A stretch of DNA of 52,096 nucleotides from an uncultured Clostridia bacterium (GTDB lineage Bacteria > Bacillota > Clostridia > Lachnospirales > Lachnospiraceae), in contig CAMVIN010000003.1 in NCBI GenBank assembly GCA_947167565.1, positions 1 to 52,096 on the forward strand. The letters run 5' to 3'. Of this stretch, positions 1 to 10,959 are shown one piece after another. The position numbers and the translations under genes were made by a program. The notes under the pieces were generated by a model, which saw only the letters and a program-made list of their open reading frames with translations, ran no database searches and had not been told where the DNA came from. How positions within the stretch are numbered: position 1 is the stretch's first letter; each line of letters opens with the position of its first letter.

Positions 1-68
<68 letters not shown>

Positions 69-86
69 TTTCTTTTAAGAAAATGA

Positions 87-159
87 GGGGCATTAGCTCA
101 GGTGGTAGAGCACTTGACTTTTAATCAAGTTGTCCGGGGTTCGAGTCCCCGATGCCTCA
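87..159 (+). tRNA. tRNA-Lys (TTT)
   Basis: GGGGCAT...ATGCCTC acceptor, anticodon loop CTTTTAA, T-arm GGGGTTCGAGTCCCC. Confidence 0.95.
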
Positions 160-289
160 TTAATATGGAAATACCTATTATGGGTATTTCTTTTTTTTTA
201 GATTTTGCAACTTTTTTTAGCCCTGATTCGTTATATAAGTAGAGAAATGTGATATAATGAATTCATGTAAATGTACAAGGGGGTAAATT

Positions 290-2425
290 ATGAGAGGAAA
301 AATAATATTAACGGGAACAGTATTAACATTAGGTCTAACGATGGCAGTGATGACACCGAAACATGTTCAAGCAAAGTCTTCGAAAGTATCTTACACAGTC
401 AAAAATCAGGTAATGACTGTGAAGGGCAAAGGTGCGATGCCAGACAACATGAATTTTGCAAAGAAGAAAAAGACAAAGAATATCAAAAAGCTAATTGTAA
501 AAAAAGGTGTGACATCCATTTCAAAAGGTGCTTTTAAAAATTGTAAGAAGTTAAAGAAAGTAAAGTTATCAACATCAGTAATAAAAATAGCAGAAAATGC
601 TTTTACAGGCACGGCATTGAAAAATGTGACAATTCCAAAGAGTGTAATGTATATGGGAAACAATGCTTTTTCAAATTGTAAGAAATTAAAAAAGGTTTCT
701 GTGTCGGCAGACCTTCAAGTGTATGGGCTGGATGAGTATGAAACGGCTACATTAAATACAACTGTGCTGGATACTCTAAAATTTACAACGTCAATACAGT
801 CTTTTAGTGCGATTACGTATAATCAGTTTCTTACAAAGAATTATGAGGTAAGCAATAAAGATAAGAATTACAGTTCCTATAATGGTGATATTTATTCAAA
901 AGATGGAAAAGAACTGCTTTATGTGTCAGAGAGTAAAACCGATTTCACTCTGAGTGAAACATGTACGACTGTGGATTTATCAGCATTTGTTCACTATATT
1001 GGCGATGATTTTACAAAGTGTTGTAAGAAGATTAAAAAGATTGCTATACCGGGGACTGTGACAAAGGTACTTCCATGTATGGATGAACATGATTTTCCGA
1101 ATACGGAATTTAGTGTGAACAGCAGTAATATGGACAAAGAGAGTGTTAAGAATCTGGTGGATTTTTTTGGCAAGGAAAAGGCAGCGCTGCTCATGCCGGT
1201 AGATGTAAAAGTCTCAGGGGATGTTGTTGTGATTCGGGGTGAGAGTTTTACTATGGAAAATGGTTATCTTGAGGAGATTTCTACAGGTGACTCCTCGACA
1301 GATAATTCTTCCACAGAAATTACGCCAGAAGAGGATACGATTGTCTGGAAGAACCCGGATGAAATTAATTGTACCGATGAAGAATATGTGGGGAATTTCA
1401 AATTTACTTCTGCAAGTGCCGGAAAATGGGTTAAACTTAATATGAAGCAGGATGGTATTTTTATTGTGTGGAGCAATGAGGATATTAATCTTTATGATGA
1501 ACAGAAAAATAAAATTAATTTGCTCCCGGCAGTAAAAAATGGCGATGTTTTATACATTCAAATGCCGGAAAAAATTACAGAAACGTATAAAATCAAAGGA
1601 GCTTATATCCGAAGCATGAATGGTAGTATGATTCAAGTAAATGACGAAAGTCAGTTGATGTGTGCAACCGGAAATAGTCAGTATTTGAAGTTTACTGTGG
1701 AAAAGAAAATGATTGTTGACTGTCGGATTGCTGACTATAAAAATAACGGGTTGGGTAAAATATCTTTTGTCACTCAGAAAAAAAACGGAGGCAAGTGGAA
1801 AAATGTGAGTGCAAAGAGAACTTTGAAAAACGGTAAAAACTGGGATATCTATTCACATTCTGGAGGAACCGGATCATTTGCGAGACATTTTTATATGTCA
1901 CTTGAAAAGGGAACATATCGTTTTAAGATAAATGCGAAAAAAGGCTCTGTCTACGAAGTATATACCGGTCAGTACGATTATGGTTGTCTGGCACCTGAAA
2001 AGTATGGTGCTACGAAAAAGAAAGCAGTAAATCTCTATGATTATGACCATAATATTGATGTCGGAATTTACACAAATCAAGAAGAACTTGATAGCTACCG
2101 AGTTGGGAATTTCTGGTATTCTGGTAGCAGTACACACTGGTATAAACTTACGAAAAATAAGAAAAAAACGGGAAAAATATCAGTTGAAATTGAGGGTGCC
2201 TCTGCGGGAACAGTAAAAATATCAATTTATAAAAAGGGTAAAAACAGAGCACTTAAGACAAAGACAATGAAACCTTCAAAGGTATTGAATAATGAGAAGA
2301 AGTCAGGGGATAAGATAACTTTTAATTATAAAGTAAAGAAAAATGGAATTTACTACATTAAAATTCAAAGGGGTAAAAAGACAACAATTACCCCATATAC
2401 GTGCAGTTTAAGATTCAGTAAATAA
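290..2425 (+). CDS. Secreted BspA-type leucine-rich repeat (LRR_5) surface protein
   Basis: Signal peptide; 'FKNCKKLKKVKLSTSVIKIAENAFTGTALKNVTIPKSVMYMGNNAFSNCKKLKKV' LRR_5 pattern; lysine-rich C-terminus. Confidence 0.85.
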   Translation: MRGKIILTGTVLTLGLTMAVMTPKHVQAKSSKVSYTVKNQVMTVKGKGAMPDNMNFAKKKKTKNIKKLIVKKGVTSISKGAFKNCKKLKKVKLSTSVIKIAENAFTGTALKNVTIPKSVMYMGNNAFSNCKKLKKVSVSADLQVYGLDEYETATLNTTVLDTLKFTTSIQSFSAITYNQFLTKNYEVSNKDKNYSSYNGDIYSKDGKELLYVSESKTDFTLSETCTTVDLSAFVHYIGDDFTKCCKKIKKIAIPGTVTKVLPCMDEHDFPNTEFSVNSSNMDKESVKNLVDFFGKEKAALLMPVDVKVSGDVVVIRGESFTMENGYLEEISTGDSSTDNSSTEITPEEDTIVWKNPDEINCTDEEYVGNFKFTSASAGKWVKLNMKQDGIFIVWSNEDINLYDEQKNKINLLPAVKNGDVLYIQMPEKITETYKIKGAYIRSMNGSMIQVNDESQLMCATGNSQYLKFTVEKKMIVDCRIADYKNNGLGKISFVTQKKNGGKWKNVSAKRTLKNGKNWDIYSHSGGTGSFARHFYMSLEKGTYRFKINAKKGSVYEVYTGQYDYGCLAPEKYGATKKKAVNLYDYDHNIDVGIYTNQEELDSYRVGNFWYSGSSTHWYKLTKNKKKTGKISVEIEGASAGTVKISIYKKGKNRALKTKTMKPSKVLNNEKKSGDKITFNYKVKKNGIYYIKIQRGKKTTITPYTCSLRFSK

Positions 2426-2493
2426 ATGAGAAGTAAGCACAAGAAAACTGAAAGATGACGTGCTTGGATAATCAATTAAATATATGATATTTG

Positions 2494-2534
2494 CACTCGC
2501 AGAACCCAATTGATGTTCTGCGAGTGTATTTTTT
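2494..2534 (+). terminator. Rho-independent terminator
   Basis: CACTCGCAGAAC-n9-GTTCTGCGAGTG followed by TATTTTTTT. Confidence 0.85.
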
Positions 2535-2581
2535 TGACGCAATCAATCAGTATAGGGGAAACTAAAATATTGTATGAAAAA

Positions 2582-2598
2582 TTAACATAGGTTTAACA
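2582..2598 (+). promoter_or_regulatory. PHO-box-like direct repeat TTAACA-N5-TTAACA
   Basis: TTAACATAGGTTTAACA upstream of the PhoB-like gene; TATGATAAAAT -10-like element downstream. Confidence 0.6.
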
Positions 2599-2667
2599 TA
2601 TACAATACCGGAATTATGATAAAATAGGAGATAGGTAAGCAAACAGAAAGCAAAATGAGGAGAGAAA

Positions 2668-3348
2668 ATGATTGCAATTTTAGAAGATGATGCCAATATA
2701 AGAAAAATGCTTTTATATGCGCTAAAAATAGAGGGATTTGATGTGATAGCATTTTCGGAATCAACAGCCTTATACAAAGAGTTAGAAATACTGATGCCAG
2801 AATTATTGCTATTGGATATTATGCTGCCAGGGGATGATGGCTTTACAGTTTTGAGTAAGCTAAGAAAAAATAAAAAAACAGAGAGGATTCCCGTGATTAT
2901 TCTGACGGCAAAAAGTAGTGAAGTTGATAAACTTCAAGGCCTAAATGGTGGAGCGGATGACTATGTTACAAAACCTTTTAGTATTGCAGAATTAAGTGCG
3001 CGTGTAAGAGCGGTGTTAAGACGAAGTAAAGGAGCATATTTACAAAGTATTTATCAAGTTTCATCCATAGAGGTAGATGATAATAAGCATACCGTCAGAG
3101 TAGGAAATCAATTGGTCTTGCTATCCAAAAAAGAGTATGATCTTTTACTTATTCTGATTAAGGCTCAAGGAAATATATGCACGAGAGAACAACTTTTATC
3201 GGAAGTCTGGGGAGAAAACTACGGAGAATCTAGGACATTGGATGTACATATTAGAAAACTCCGACAAAAGCTTCTTTTTGCAGGAGAACTCATAGAAACG
3301 GTAAAAGGAGTTGGCTATCGGCTTAAGGAGGAGTTGGATGAAGCATAG
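2668..3348 (+). CDS. phoB: OmpR/PhoB-family response regulator
   Basis: Receiver domain (LLLDIMLPGDDGF, TAKSSEVDKLQGLNGGADDYVTKPF) plus winged-helix C-terminus; next to histidine kinase and Na/Pi symporter. Confidence 0.85.
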   Translation: MIAILEDDANIRKMLLYALKIEGFDVIAFSESTALYKELEILMPELLLLDIMLPGDDGFTVLSKLRKNKKTERIPVIILTAKSSEVDKLQGLNGGADDYVTKPFSIAELSARVRAVLRRSKGAYLQSIYQVSSIEVDDNKHTVRVGNQLVLLSKKEYDLLLILIKAQGNICTREQLLSEVWGENYGESRTLDVHIRKLRQKLLFAGELIETVKGVGYRLKEELDEA

Positions 3349-4714
3349 AATTTTTCGTGGAATACTTGTAGCAACATTCTTTACAGCAGTTATAGTGACT
3401 GTAGCAATTGCAATTCTTTTTTTTTCATTAATGGAAAATGAAGTTCTACAGGAGTTAGAGGCAGAATCAAGAATGATAGAAACTGGTCTAAATTTTGGAA
3501 ATACGGAGTATCTCAGTAAAGTTTCAGATGATAAACGAAGAATCACATTAATTAGTAGTGATGGAACGGTTCTCTATGATAGTGGAGCGGATGCAGACAC
3601 TTTGGGTAACCATATGAACAGGGAAGAAGTGAAGCAGGCAACATCCCGTGGGAGTGGAAGCAGTATTCGTTTTTCAGAAACGTTGACGGAAAGGACGATA
3701 AATTATGCAAAGCAAATAAAAAATGGCGAGATACTTCGAATTTCTGTCAGTCAAAATTATGTGCTGGCATTTTTGTCGTATCTCATTCTTCCAGCGTGTA
3801 CAATAATAATTGTAGTTGTTCTGCTTTCTGTCATACTATCAACAAAAGTATCGAAAAATATATTGATGCCACTATATAATTTAGATCTGGAACATCCGGA
3901 AGAAACAGAAATTTATGAGGAAATTCTACCACTTACCCAAAAAATTCAGGTTCAAAATAGGGAACTAAAAAGAAAGATTTATGAGGAACTCAGAGAAAAA
4001 CAAAGAAAGCAGAGAGAATTTACCGCTAATATGACGCATGAATTAAAAACACCGTTAACATCCATCTCTGGGTTTGCAGAGCTTTTGATGAAGAGTAATC
4101 TGGATTCTGCTACAGCTAAAGATTTCGCCATGTCTATTTATGAAGAAGCCGCAAGAATGATTTTGCTGGTAGGAGATATTATACGTCTGGCAGAGATGGA
4201 TGAGAGAGAGGAAGATTATAAATTTGAGGAAGTTCCATTATTGAAAATGGCAAAGAAGATACGGGATAGTCTCTCTATTAGTGCGAAAAGAAAGCGGGTG
4301 GTAGTAAATTTAAAAGGGGAAGAGGCTGCTGTTTATGGTGTTAAAAAAATTTTGTATGAAATAGTATATAACCTTATGGACAATGCAATTAAATACAATA
4401 GAGAAATGGGAAAAGTGGATGTCTGTATAGAAAGACGAGAAGAACAAATTACGCTTTCTGTCAGTGATACCGGGATTGGAATTCCGTACGAGGATCAGGA
4501 GCATATTTTTGAAAGATTTTACAGAGTAGATAAGAGTCGTTCAAGAGAGTTAGGGGGCACAGGATTGGGGTTATCGATTGTGCGAGAGGGTGTACTATTA
4601 CATAATGCCAAAATGGAATTGTGTAGCAGAGAGAATGAGGGGACGGAGATTTTGATACATTTTCCGATAATGAAAGTATGTAATTACAAGGAGGAAAACA
4701 ATGAGTATTTATAA
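3338..4714 (+). CDS. phoR: PhoR-like sensor histidine kinase
   Basis: TM + extracytoplasmic region, HisKA 'EFTANMTHELKTPLTSISGFAELL', HATPase 'GGTGLGLSIV'; overlaps RR stop. Confidence 0.85.
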   Translation: MKHRIFRGILVATFFTAVIVTVAIAILFFSLMENEVLQELEAESRMIETGLNFGNTEYLSKVSDDKRRITLISSDGTVLYDSGADADTLGNHMNREEVKQATSRGSGSSIRFSETLTERTINYAKQIKNGEILRISVSQNYVLAFLSYLILPACTIIIVVVLLSVILSTKVSKNILMPLYNLDLEHPEETEIYEEILPLTQKIQVQNRELKRKIYEELREKQRKQREFTANMTHELKTPLTSISGFAELLMKSNLDSATAKDFAMSIYEEAARMILLVGDIIRLAEMDEREEDYKFEEVPLLKMAKKIRDSLSISAKRKRVVVNLKGEEAAVYGVKKILYEIVYNLMDNAIKYNREMGKVDVCIERREEQITLSVSDTGIGIPYEDQEHIFERFYRVDKSRSRELGGTGLGLSIVREGVLLHNAKMELCSRENEGTEILIHFPIMKVCNYKEENNEYL

Positions 4715-6329
4715 TCTGATAGTAGTAATAGGTGGACTTGCTTTCTTTTTATTTGGAATGGACGTGTTATCTTCTGCATTGAAGAAGGTTGCAGGGAACA
4801 GATTAGAGACTACACTGCAAAAAATGACGGATTATCCAATAAAAGGGCTGATATTTGGTGCAATAATTACCATAGCAATGCAATCTTCATCTGCACTTAC
4901 CGTAATGTTGGTAGGACTAGTAAACTCTGGAATTATGTCATTAACGCAGACGGTTGGTGTCATTATGGGTTCTAACATTGGTACAACTCTTACCGCATGG
5001 ATACTTAGCCTTAGCGGAATACAGACAGACAATTTTTTGTTGGCAATGTTAAAACCGGAAAATTTTTCTCCGATTTTAGCACTCATAGGTGTGTGTATGA
5101 TAATGGTTGCCAAGGATCAAAAAAAGAAGGATCTTGGCACCGTAATGGTAGGTTTTGCAGTTCTTATGCATGGAATGGAAATGATGTCAGATGCTCTGTC
5201 ACCACTCGCTGAAGTTCCGCAGTTTGTAAATGTTTTAACAGCGTTTCGAAATCCGTTTTTTGGTGTTATTATAGGTATGCTCTTTACTGCGATTATACAG
5301 TCCTCAGCAGCCTCAGTAGGTGTTTTGCAGGCGCTTAGTATAACAGGACAAATCACTTATGGTGTGGCACTCCCTATTATTATGGGACAAAATATTGGTA
5401 CATGTGTTACCGCACTTCTTTCAACAATCGGAGTGAATAAGAATGCGAAACGTGTTTCGGTGATTCATATTAGTTTTAATTTGTTTGGAACAGTTATTGG
5501 TCTTATAGTTTATTTTATTTTAAATTATATTTTTCAAATAAAAATACTTGATGATGCGATATCTCCGTTTGCGATAGCAGGATTTCATTCTATTTTTAAT
5601 GTGGCAACAACATTGTTATTACTTCCATTCTCAAAACAGCTCGTTTTTATTGCTGAACGTGTGATTAAAGATGGTGAGAAAGAGGAAATTTTTTTGGACA
5701 AGAGATTGATGATGTCACCAGCGGTTGCGGCTGCTGAATGCAGGCGAAAAACAGCAGATATTTTGAGAATATCGACGGATGGATTTACAGGGGCGATATC
5801 TTTGCTGGAACAATATACTGATAAAAAAATTGATGAAGTGAAGAATATGGAACAAAAGGTTGATGATATGATGGAAGCCTGTTATACTTTTCTGATTCAA
5901 CTATCCTCAATAGAATTATCGGATACGGAGGGTGAGATAATTGCGGATTTATTGCATGGAATTGGTGATATGGAAAGAATAAGTGATTATTCATTAAACG
6001 TAATGGCAATTATAAAAAAAATAAATCGTGAGAATTTTAAACATAAGGAGACGTTGCAGGAGTTATTATATCCAATCAATCAGGAAATGATAGAAATGTT
6101 TAATCAGATCAATGAGGTATATGAGAAGAAAAATCTGAATGGGGCAAAAGAGGTTATGATAAAGACAGAAGAACTCGTAACAGCAATTAAAAAATTAAAA
6201 AAAGATGATTTAAAAATGTTACGAAAAGGAAAGGTTGAGGCAGAGGCGAGCGTATATTTATCAGATTATTTAAGTGTTGCCCGACGTGTGACAGAGCATT
6301 GTCAAAACATAGCAGAATCGATACATTGA
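4701..6329 (+). CDS. Na/Pi cotransporter family protein with C-terminal PhoU-like domain
   Basis: Duplicated 'QSSSALTVMLVGLVNSG' / 'QSSAASVGVLQALS' motifs; helical PhoU-like C-terminus. Confidence 0.9.
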   Translation: MSIYNLIVVIGGLAFFLFGMDVLSSALKKVAGNRLETTLQKMTDYPIKGLIFGAIITIAMQSSSALTVMLVGLVNSGIMSLTQTVGVIMGSNIGTTLTAWILSLSGIQTDNFLLAMLKPENFSPILALIGVCMIMVAKDQKKKDLGTVMVGFAVLMHGMEMMSDALSPLAEVPQFVNVLTAFRNPFFGVIIGMLFTAIIQSSAASVGVLQALSITGQITYGVALPIIMGQNIGTCVTALLSTIGVNKNAKRVSVIHISFNLFGTVIGLIVYFILNYIFQIKILDDAISPFAIAGFHSIFNVATTLLLLPFSKQLVFIAERVIKDGEKEEIFLDKRLMMSPAVAAAECRRKTADILRISTDGFTGAISLLEQYTDKKIDEVKNMEQKVDDMMEACYTFLIQLSSIELSDTEGEIIADLLHGIGDMERISDYSLNVMAIIKKINRENFKHKETLQELLYPINQEMIEMFNQINEVYEKKNLNGAKEVMIKTEELVTAIKKLKKDDLKMLRKGKVEAEASVYLSDYLSVARRVTEHCQNIAESIH

Positions 6330-6428
6330 GGCCAGTTTTTTTTTGCAAATTATGTCAAAACATGATACAATATCTCCAAAGAAGGTCATCAAAATCGCAG
6401 ATTTTTGTGTGACAGAACGGAGGCAAGG

Positions 6429-8414
6429 ATGAAAAGTAGCAAAAAGGCAGGTTTTTTATGGCACATTAAAAATATCCTGATTGTTTCGACAATAGGGCTT
6501 ATGCTGGTTATTGTTGCTGCGCTGGTTATTTTTAATTCGATTGACACGTCGTCAACTTTGAATCGTTTTGGCAAAATGATAATTCAGAATGACTCACAGA
6601 ACAATGCCAGGATTATTGATGAATGGCTGACGGAGCAGGGGAATTTTGTGGAGACAATGAAGGTTGCACTGTCGCGCATGGATTATGAAGATACGGAATC
6701 GATTGAGAATTATTTGGAAGAATGCTTAAAGCAGAATCCATCAGCACTGATGTATTATGTGTGTTATGACTATAATGGAGGGGTATTTCCGGCAGACCAC
6801 TCGAAACTGGATTTGGATCCCACAACAAGGGCGTGGTGGACTGATGCGCAGACAGCCGGCAAGCTGATTTATACGGATCCATATCAGGATTTTGCAACCG
6901 GTGGAATGATTGTTTCGGCCTGTTCACCGTACCAGTGTGAGGGGCATACCTGTGCGATTCTTGTGGATATATCACTGGATTCCATGGTTGAAATGGTGAA
7001 TGGAATCAGTACGGAAGAGTATATACAGAGTTTCCTATTGGCATCTGACGGAAGTGTTATCACACATCCAAACAATGATTTTTTGCCAAAGGAAGAAGGA
7101 AATACAATTCTTTCTGATAAAGTTGGTATTGATATCAATAATACGGATGTTCAGACAGTTAGAGACTATGATAATGTAAAAAAATATTTTTCGATGTCAG
7201 ACATTCCGACAACGGGATGGAAACTGGGGATATCAGAAAAGAAGAGCGTCATTACAGGGGAAGTCATGGCTCAGGTTGTAAAGTATTGTATGATAGCTCT
7301 TGCGATAGTAATTATTGCGGCAATATTGCTATCTTTTCTGATTAAAAAACAACTGGGACAGTTGAACCGGATGAGACTTTTTATTAAAGATAAAGTTATC
7401 GGACGCGAAAATGTAAAACTAATGTCGTCTGAGAGTGTAGAAATCGGCTATCTTATTGATGAGTTAGAGAGCCGATTCCTAAATACCATTCGTGAAACTG
7501 CGACGGCATCGGCGGTCATTCGCGATCATATGGAGTCCACGATGTCCCGGGTACAGTCGATGAATGAGAGTATTGAAAATATCAGCAGTGCCATGGAGCA
7601 CACGAGTGATAATACGGAATTACAGTCATCGAATGTGGCAAGTATTTCCCAGATGAGTGGCGAGATTACTACTGCTGTAGACTCTCTGTCTGAGGAGACA
7701 CTGCAGATGGCAGAAAAAGCGCATGATATTATCACGGAGATTGAGCGAACACTTCCGGAGATTATGGAAAATCGGAACCGCGCAATGGAAATAGCGAAGG
7801 TGAGCCGTGATAAGCTTTCCGAAGCAGTGGAGGATACGAAGGTGATTGAACAGATTGCAGACGTGTCCAATACGATTATGAATATCGCAAGCCAGACCAA
7901 TCTTCTGGCGTTAAATGCTTCCATTGAGGCTGCGCGTGCAGGTGAGGCCGGGCAAGGGTTTGCTGTGGTGGCTGATGAGATTAAGAATCTTTCTGCTACG
8001 ACAAGCAGTGAGATTGAAAAGGTTAATAGTTTTACCGGGAAGGTAATGGAAAGTGTTCACAAACTTGCTGCGGAGAGTACAAAAATTCTTGAGTTTCTCG
8101 GTACGGATGTTATGAGAGATTATGAGATGCTCTCAAAGATTGCGGATAATTACAAGAATGATGCCTCTTATTATGCCAATGAGAGCAGTACCATTGGAGC
8201 AAGTGCAGAAGAATTGGCGGCTTCCATCAATAATATCAATCATCTCCTGCAGGAACTGCATACATCTCAGCAGGAGCTCAGTGAGGCTATTTCCGATGTC
8301 AATCGAAATGTACAGAGCATGACAGAGAATTCGGGAAACGCCACAAGAGAAGTTGGAGATGTGATGAATCGTGTTGAGAGTCTTCAGGGTACGGTGGGAA
8401 CATTTCATATATAA
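6429..8414 (+). CDS. Methyl-accepting chemotaxis protein with Cache sensor domain
   Basis: Two TM, Cache-like periplasmic region (GWWxDA-type), MCP signalling core '[37 protein letters not shown]'. Confidence 0.92.
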   Translation: MKSSKKAGFLWHIKNILIVSTIGLMLVIVAALVIFNSIDTSSTLNRFGKMIIQNDSQNNARIIDEWLTEQGNFVETMKVALSRMDYEDTESIENYLEECLKQNPSALMYYVCYDYNGGVFPADHSKLDLDPTTRAWWTDAQTAGKLIYTDPYQDFATGGMIVSACSPYQCEGHTCAILVDISLDSMVEMVNGISTEEYIQSFLLASDGSVITHPNNDFLPKEEGNTILSDKVGIDINNTDVQTVRDYDNVKKYFSMSDIPTTGWKLGISEKKSVITGEVMAQVVKYCMIALAIVIIAAILLSFLIKKQLGQLNRMRLFIKDKVIGRENVKLMSSESVEIGYLIDELESRFLNTIRETATASAVIRDHMESTMSRVQSMNESIENISSAMEHTSDNTELQSSNVASISQMSGEITTAVDSLSEETLQMAEKAHDIITEIERTLPEIMENRNRAMEIAKVSRDKLSEAVEDTKVIEQIADVSNTIMNIASQTNLLALNASIEAARAGEAGQGFAVVADEIKNLSATTSSEIEKVNSFTGKVMESVHKLAAESTKILEFLGTDVMRDYEMLSKIADNYKNDASYYANESSTIGASAEELAASINNINHLLQELHTSQQELSEAISDVNRNVQSMTENSGNATREVGDVMNRVESLQGTVGTFHI

Positions 8415-8423
8415 TAACTGAGA

Positions 8424-8801
8424 ATGGAGATTTATATGGGACAAATAACAGAGAAAGCAAAGTTAAATCATAGGAGTGGTCATATGTGTTCTTCTGCTGT
8501 TTTGTGCGCATTTGCAGACAAGGCAGGATTGACACAGGAGGAAGCTGTGGAGATGGCAAGACCATTTGCCGGAGGACGTGGTATTCGCTGTGGAGCGGTG
8601 CTGGCAGCTGAAAAGGTACTGGAACACATTTTTGATGAGGCGACTGCAGCAAAGAAAAAAGAAGAGTTAGAGAGGCGGTTTACCGAGATGAATCAGTCAG
8701 TTATCTGTGCGGAACTAAAAGGAAGAACAGGTGGCAAAGTACTCCGCTCCTGTCCGGGCTGTGTGGAAGATGCCGCAACAATTTTAGAGGAGATGGTATG
8801 A
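8424..8801 (+). CDS. C_GCAxxG_C_C family (putative redox) protein
   Basis: Cys spacing: MCSSAVLCAF ... GGRGIRCGAVLAAEKVL ... SCPGCVEDAA. Confidence 0.75.
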   Translation: MEIYMGQITEKAKLNHRSGHMCSSAVLCAFADKAGLTQEEAVEMARPFAGGRGIRCGAVLAAEKVLEHIFDEATAAKKKEELERRFTEMNQSVICAELKGRTGGKVLRSCPGCVEDAATILEEMV

Positions 8802-9517
8802 GAATGATTACAAAAATAAAAAAGCAATGTGCACTGTTTCTTACTTTAGTCATAATTGCGACGATGGGATTTTTTTCCACTGATTCAGATGCCAGTGCAA
8901 AAAGGGTAAAGCTGAATAAAAAGGCAGTTACGTTAAAGGTTGGTCAAAGCGTAAAATTAAAAATTAAAAACACAAAGAGAAAGGTAAAGTGGTCTTCTAA
9001 CAAAAAGAAGGTCGCTACAGTTACCTCCAAGGGGAAAGTTAAAGCAAAGAAAAAAGGAACTGCGAAAATCTGTGCTAAGGTTGCAGGAAAGAAACTGATT
9101 TGTAAGGTTAAAGTGAAAGCGGTATCCACGAAATCCTCAACTCAGACGCCTGCTGCAACGGATATACCTGTTGCAACGGAACCGACACCAACGGAGATTC
9201 CGGTTGATACAAAGAAACCGGAACAGACTTCAGACACTCAGATTCCGGGTGTTACATATAATTTCCGCTATCCTTCTTATCTTGCAGAACATTTTGAGAA
9301 ACATGGTGCAGAAGTGGGGGCAGCTACAGAGGAGGAATATTTACTCAAGGCAAATGAAGTGATTTCAAATCCTGATGCATTACATAAATTAGAGGCAGAG
9401 GATAGTGATCATGTATACTATATTGAGAGTACAAATGAAATTGTATTTTTGTCGCAGGATGGTTATATTAGAACCTACTTTATCTGTAGTGGAATTGATT
9501 ATTTTAATAAACAGTAA
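8798..9517 (+). CDS. Secreted protein with one bacterial Ig-like (Big_2) domain and Thr/Pro linker
   Basis: Signal peptide; 'VTLKVGQSVKLKIKNTKRKVKWSSNKKKVATVTSKGKVKAKKKGTAKICAKVAGKKLICKVKV'. Confidence 0.75.
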   Translation: MRMITKIKKQCALFLTLVIIATMGFFSTDSDASAKRVKLNKKAVTLKVGQSVKLKIKNTKRKVKWSSNKKKVATVTSKGKVKAKKKGTAKICAKVAGKKLICKVKVKAVSTKSSTQTPAATDIPVATEPTPTEIPVDTKKPEQTSDTQIPGVTYNFRYPSYLAEHFEKHGAEVGAATEEEYLLKANEVISNPDALHKLEAEDSDHVYYIESTNEIVFLSQDGYIRTYFICSGIDYFNKQ

Positions 9518-9530
9518 AATGTTTTCGGAA

Positions 9531-9560
9531 AAAAGAGATGACACCATCTCTTTTTTTTAA
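9531..9560 (+). terminator. Rho-independent terminator
   Basis: AAAAAGAGATG-ACAC-CATCTCTTTTTTTT. Confidence 0.8.
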
Positions 9561-9617
9561 AACTTTTTTTACACGATTTTCGTATATAATAATGAATGGA
9601 AAGGAAGTGAGGAAGCT

Positions 9618-10193
9618 GTGCAGTCGGATAACCAGTTAATCCGTAAAATACTGAGACACCGCCTGAGGAAAAATCAGGGAAGAGAGGCAGCAGATGAACT
9701 CACCAGGCGGTATTACAAGGAACTCTATGCCTATGTGTTCCGGCAGACCGGTAGCCGTGAACTGGCAATGGACCTCACTCAGGAGATTTTCATTCAGATC
9801 TTGCAAAAACTTGATGCGTACAACGAGAAAAAGGCAGGTTTTCGTACTTGGGCGTATCGGATTGCTTCGAACAGGATTACGGATTATTACCGAAGCCTGA
9901 CGCATAGGATGGCGATGCTTGTGGAGCCGCTGCCCGTGGAAGATGACGAGGTCATCAGTTATGAGGGCGTTGATATAGAGAAGATTATTATTCAGCGGGA
10001 ACTCATCTGTCAGGTCATGTCGGTTGTGGCACAGTATCCTTCCCAATGGGTACAGATTTTCCAGAAGAAATGTTTTGAGGAAATGACTTTTGCACAAATT
10101 GCGGAGAGTATGGAGTTGTCTGTGAATACGGTCAAGACAAGATTTTATCATATGGTAAAAAAAATTCGGCAGGAGGTGGAATATGATGGATAG
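9618..10193 (+). CDS. ECF-type RNA polymerase sigma factor
   Basis: Sigma70 r2 'YVFRQTGSRELAMDLTQEIFIQILQKLDAYNEKKAGFRTWAYRIASNRITDYYR' and r4 'EMTFAQIAESMELSVNTVKTRFYHMVKKIRQ'; GTG start. Confidence 0.9.
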   Translation: MQSDNQLIRKILRHRLRKNQGREAADELTRRYYKELYAYVFRQTGSRELAMDLTQEIFIQILQKLDAYNEKKAGFRTWAYRIASNRITDYYRSLTHRMAMLVEPLPVEDDEVISYEGVDIEKIIIQRELICQVMSVVAQYPSQWVQIFQKKCFEEMTFAQIAESMELSVNTVKTRFYHMVKKIRQEVEYDG

Positions 10194-10959
10194 ACAGAGG
10201 ATTCATACAATGGAGGTCGAGTATCCGACAGAGTTTGAGATAAGGTCGGAGAGAGAAAAAATTCTCGATGCAGCGCTGCCGAAGGAGCAGAGCATTTGGA
10301 AGAGTTACAAAAGAATTTACACCGGACCGGGAATCCGAAACATCTTTTATCACAACGGGATTGTGTGGTTGATTACAGTATTTGTGTATATATCCCTGTG
10401 TGGCGGATGTCTTATGTTGAGCAGTGAGGAGATGGAAGCTTCGGTGGCTTCGATGCTCGCATTTCCGTTCTGTTTTTTGTTGCACTCCTTTTTGTCGTGC
10501 TGGCTGGATGAACAGGAGGGAGTGGCGGAACTGAAGAAGTCCATGTATTTTTCTCTCCCGTATATGGCGGGACTTAGGATGTTTTACACCAGTATTGCCA
10601 TTATGCTGTGTAATATTTTTGCCATTAGTCTTTTGTATCCGGCTCTCTCTGTAGAGAGAGATGAAATGTTAAAATTGTGGAGAATTGCTGCGCTCGGAAC
10701 AACAAGTATGTTTCTTTTTGCAACGGTGGCGGTCCGGTTGTATCACAAATATTCTAAGAGCCGGTATTTTGTTCTTCTGATGGGTGTGTGGTGTGTGTTT
10801 GCCTGTCTTTTGATTCGAAAAAATACAGTATTTGCACAGGTTTTGCTTGAAAATATTCCGCTTGCCATTCATGGAATTGTGGCGGTGGTCAGTTTCTTTT
10901 TGTTTATTGTTTATCTCGGAAAGGTGGAAAAGAAATATGCTTACGCTTTCACACGTTAG
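10183..10959 (+). CDS. Membrane protein of ECF/ABC cluster (function unknown)
   Basis: Multiple hydrophobic segments; overlaps sigma factor gene end. Confidence 0.6.
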   Translation: MMDRQRIHTMEVEYPTEFEIRSEREKILDAALPKEQSIWKSYKRIYTGPGIRNIFYHNGIVWLITVFVYISLCGGCLMLSSEEMEASVASMLAFPFCFLLHSFLSCWLDEQEGVAELKKSMYFSLPYMAGLRMFYTSIAIMLCNIFAISLLYPALSVERDEMLKLWRIAALGTTSMFLFATVAVRLYHKYSKSRYFVLLMGVWCVFACLLIRKNTVFAQVLLENIPLAIHGIVAVVSFFLFIVYLGKVEKKYAYAFTR

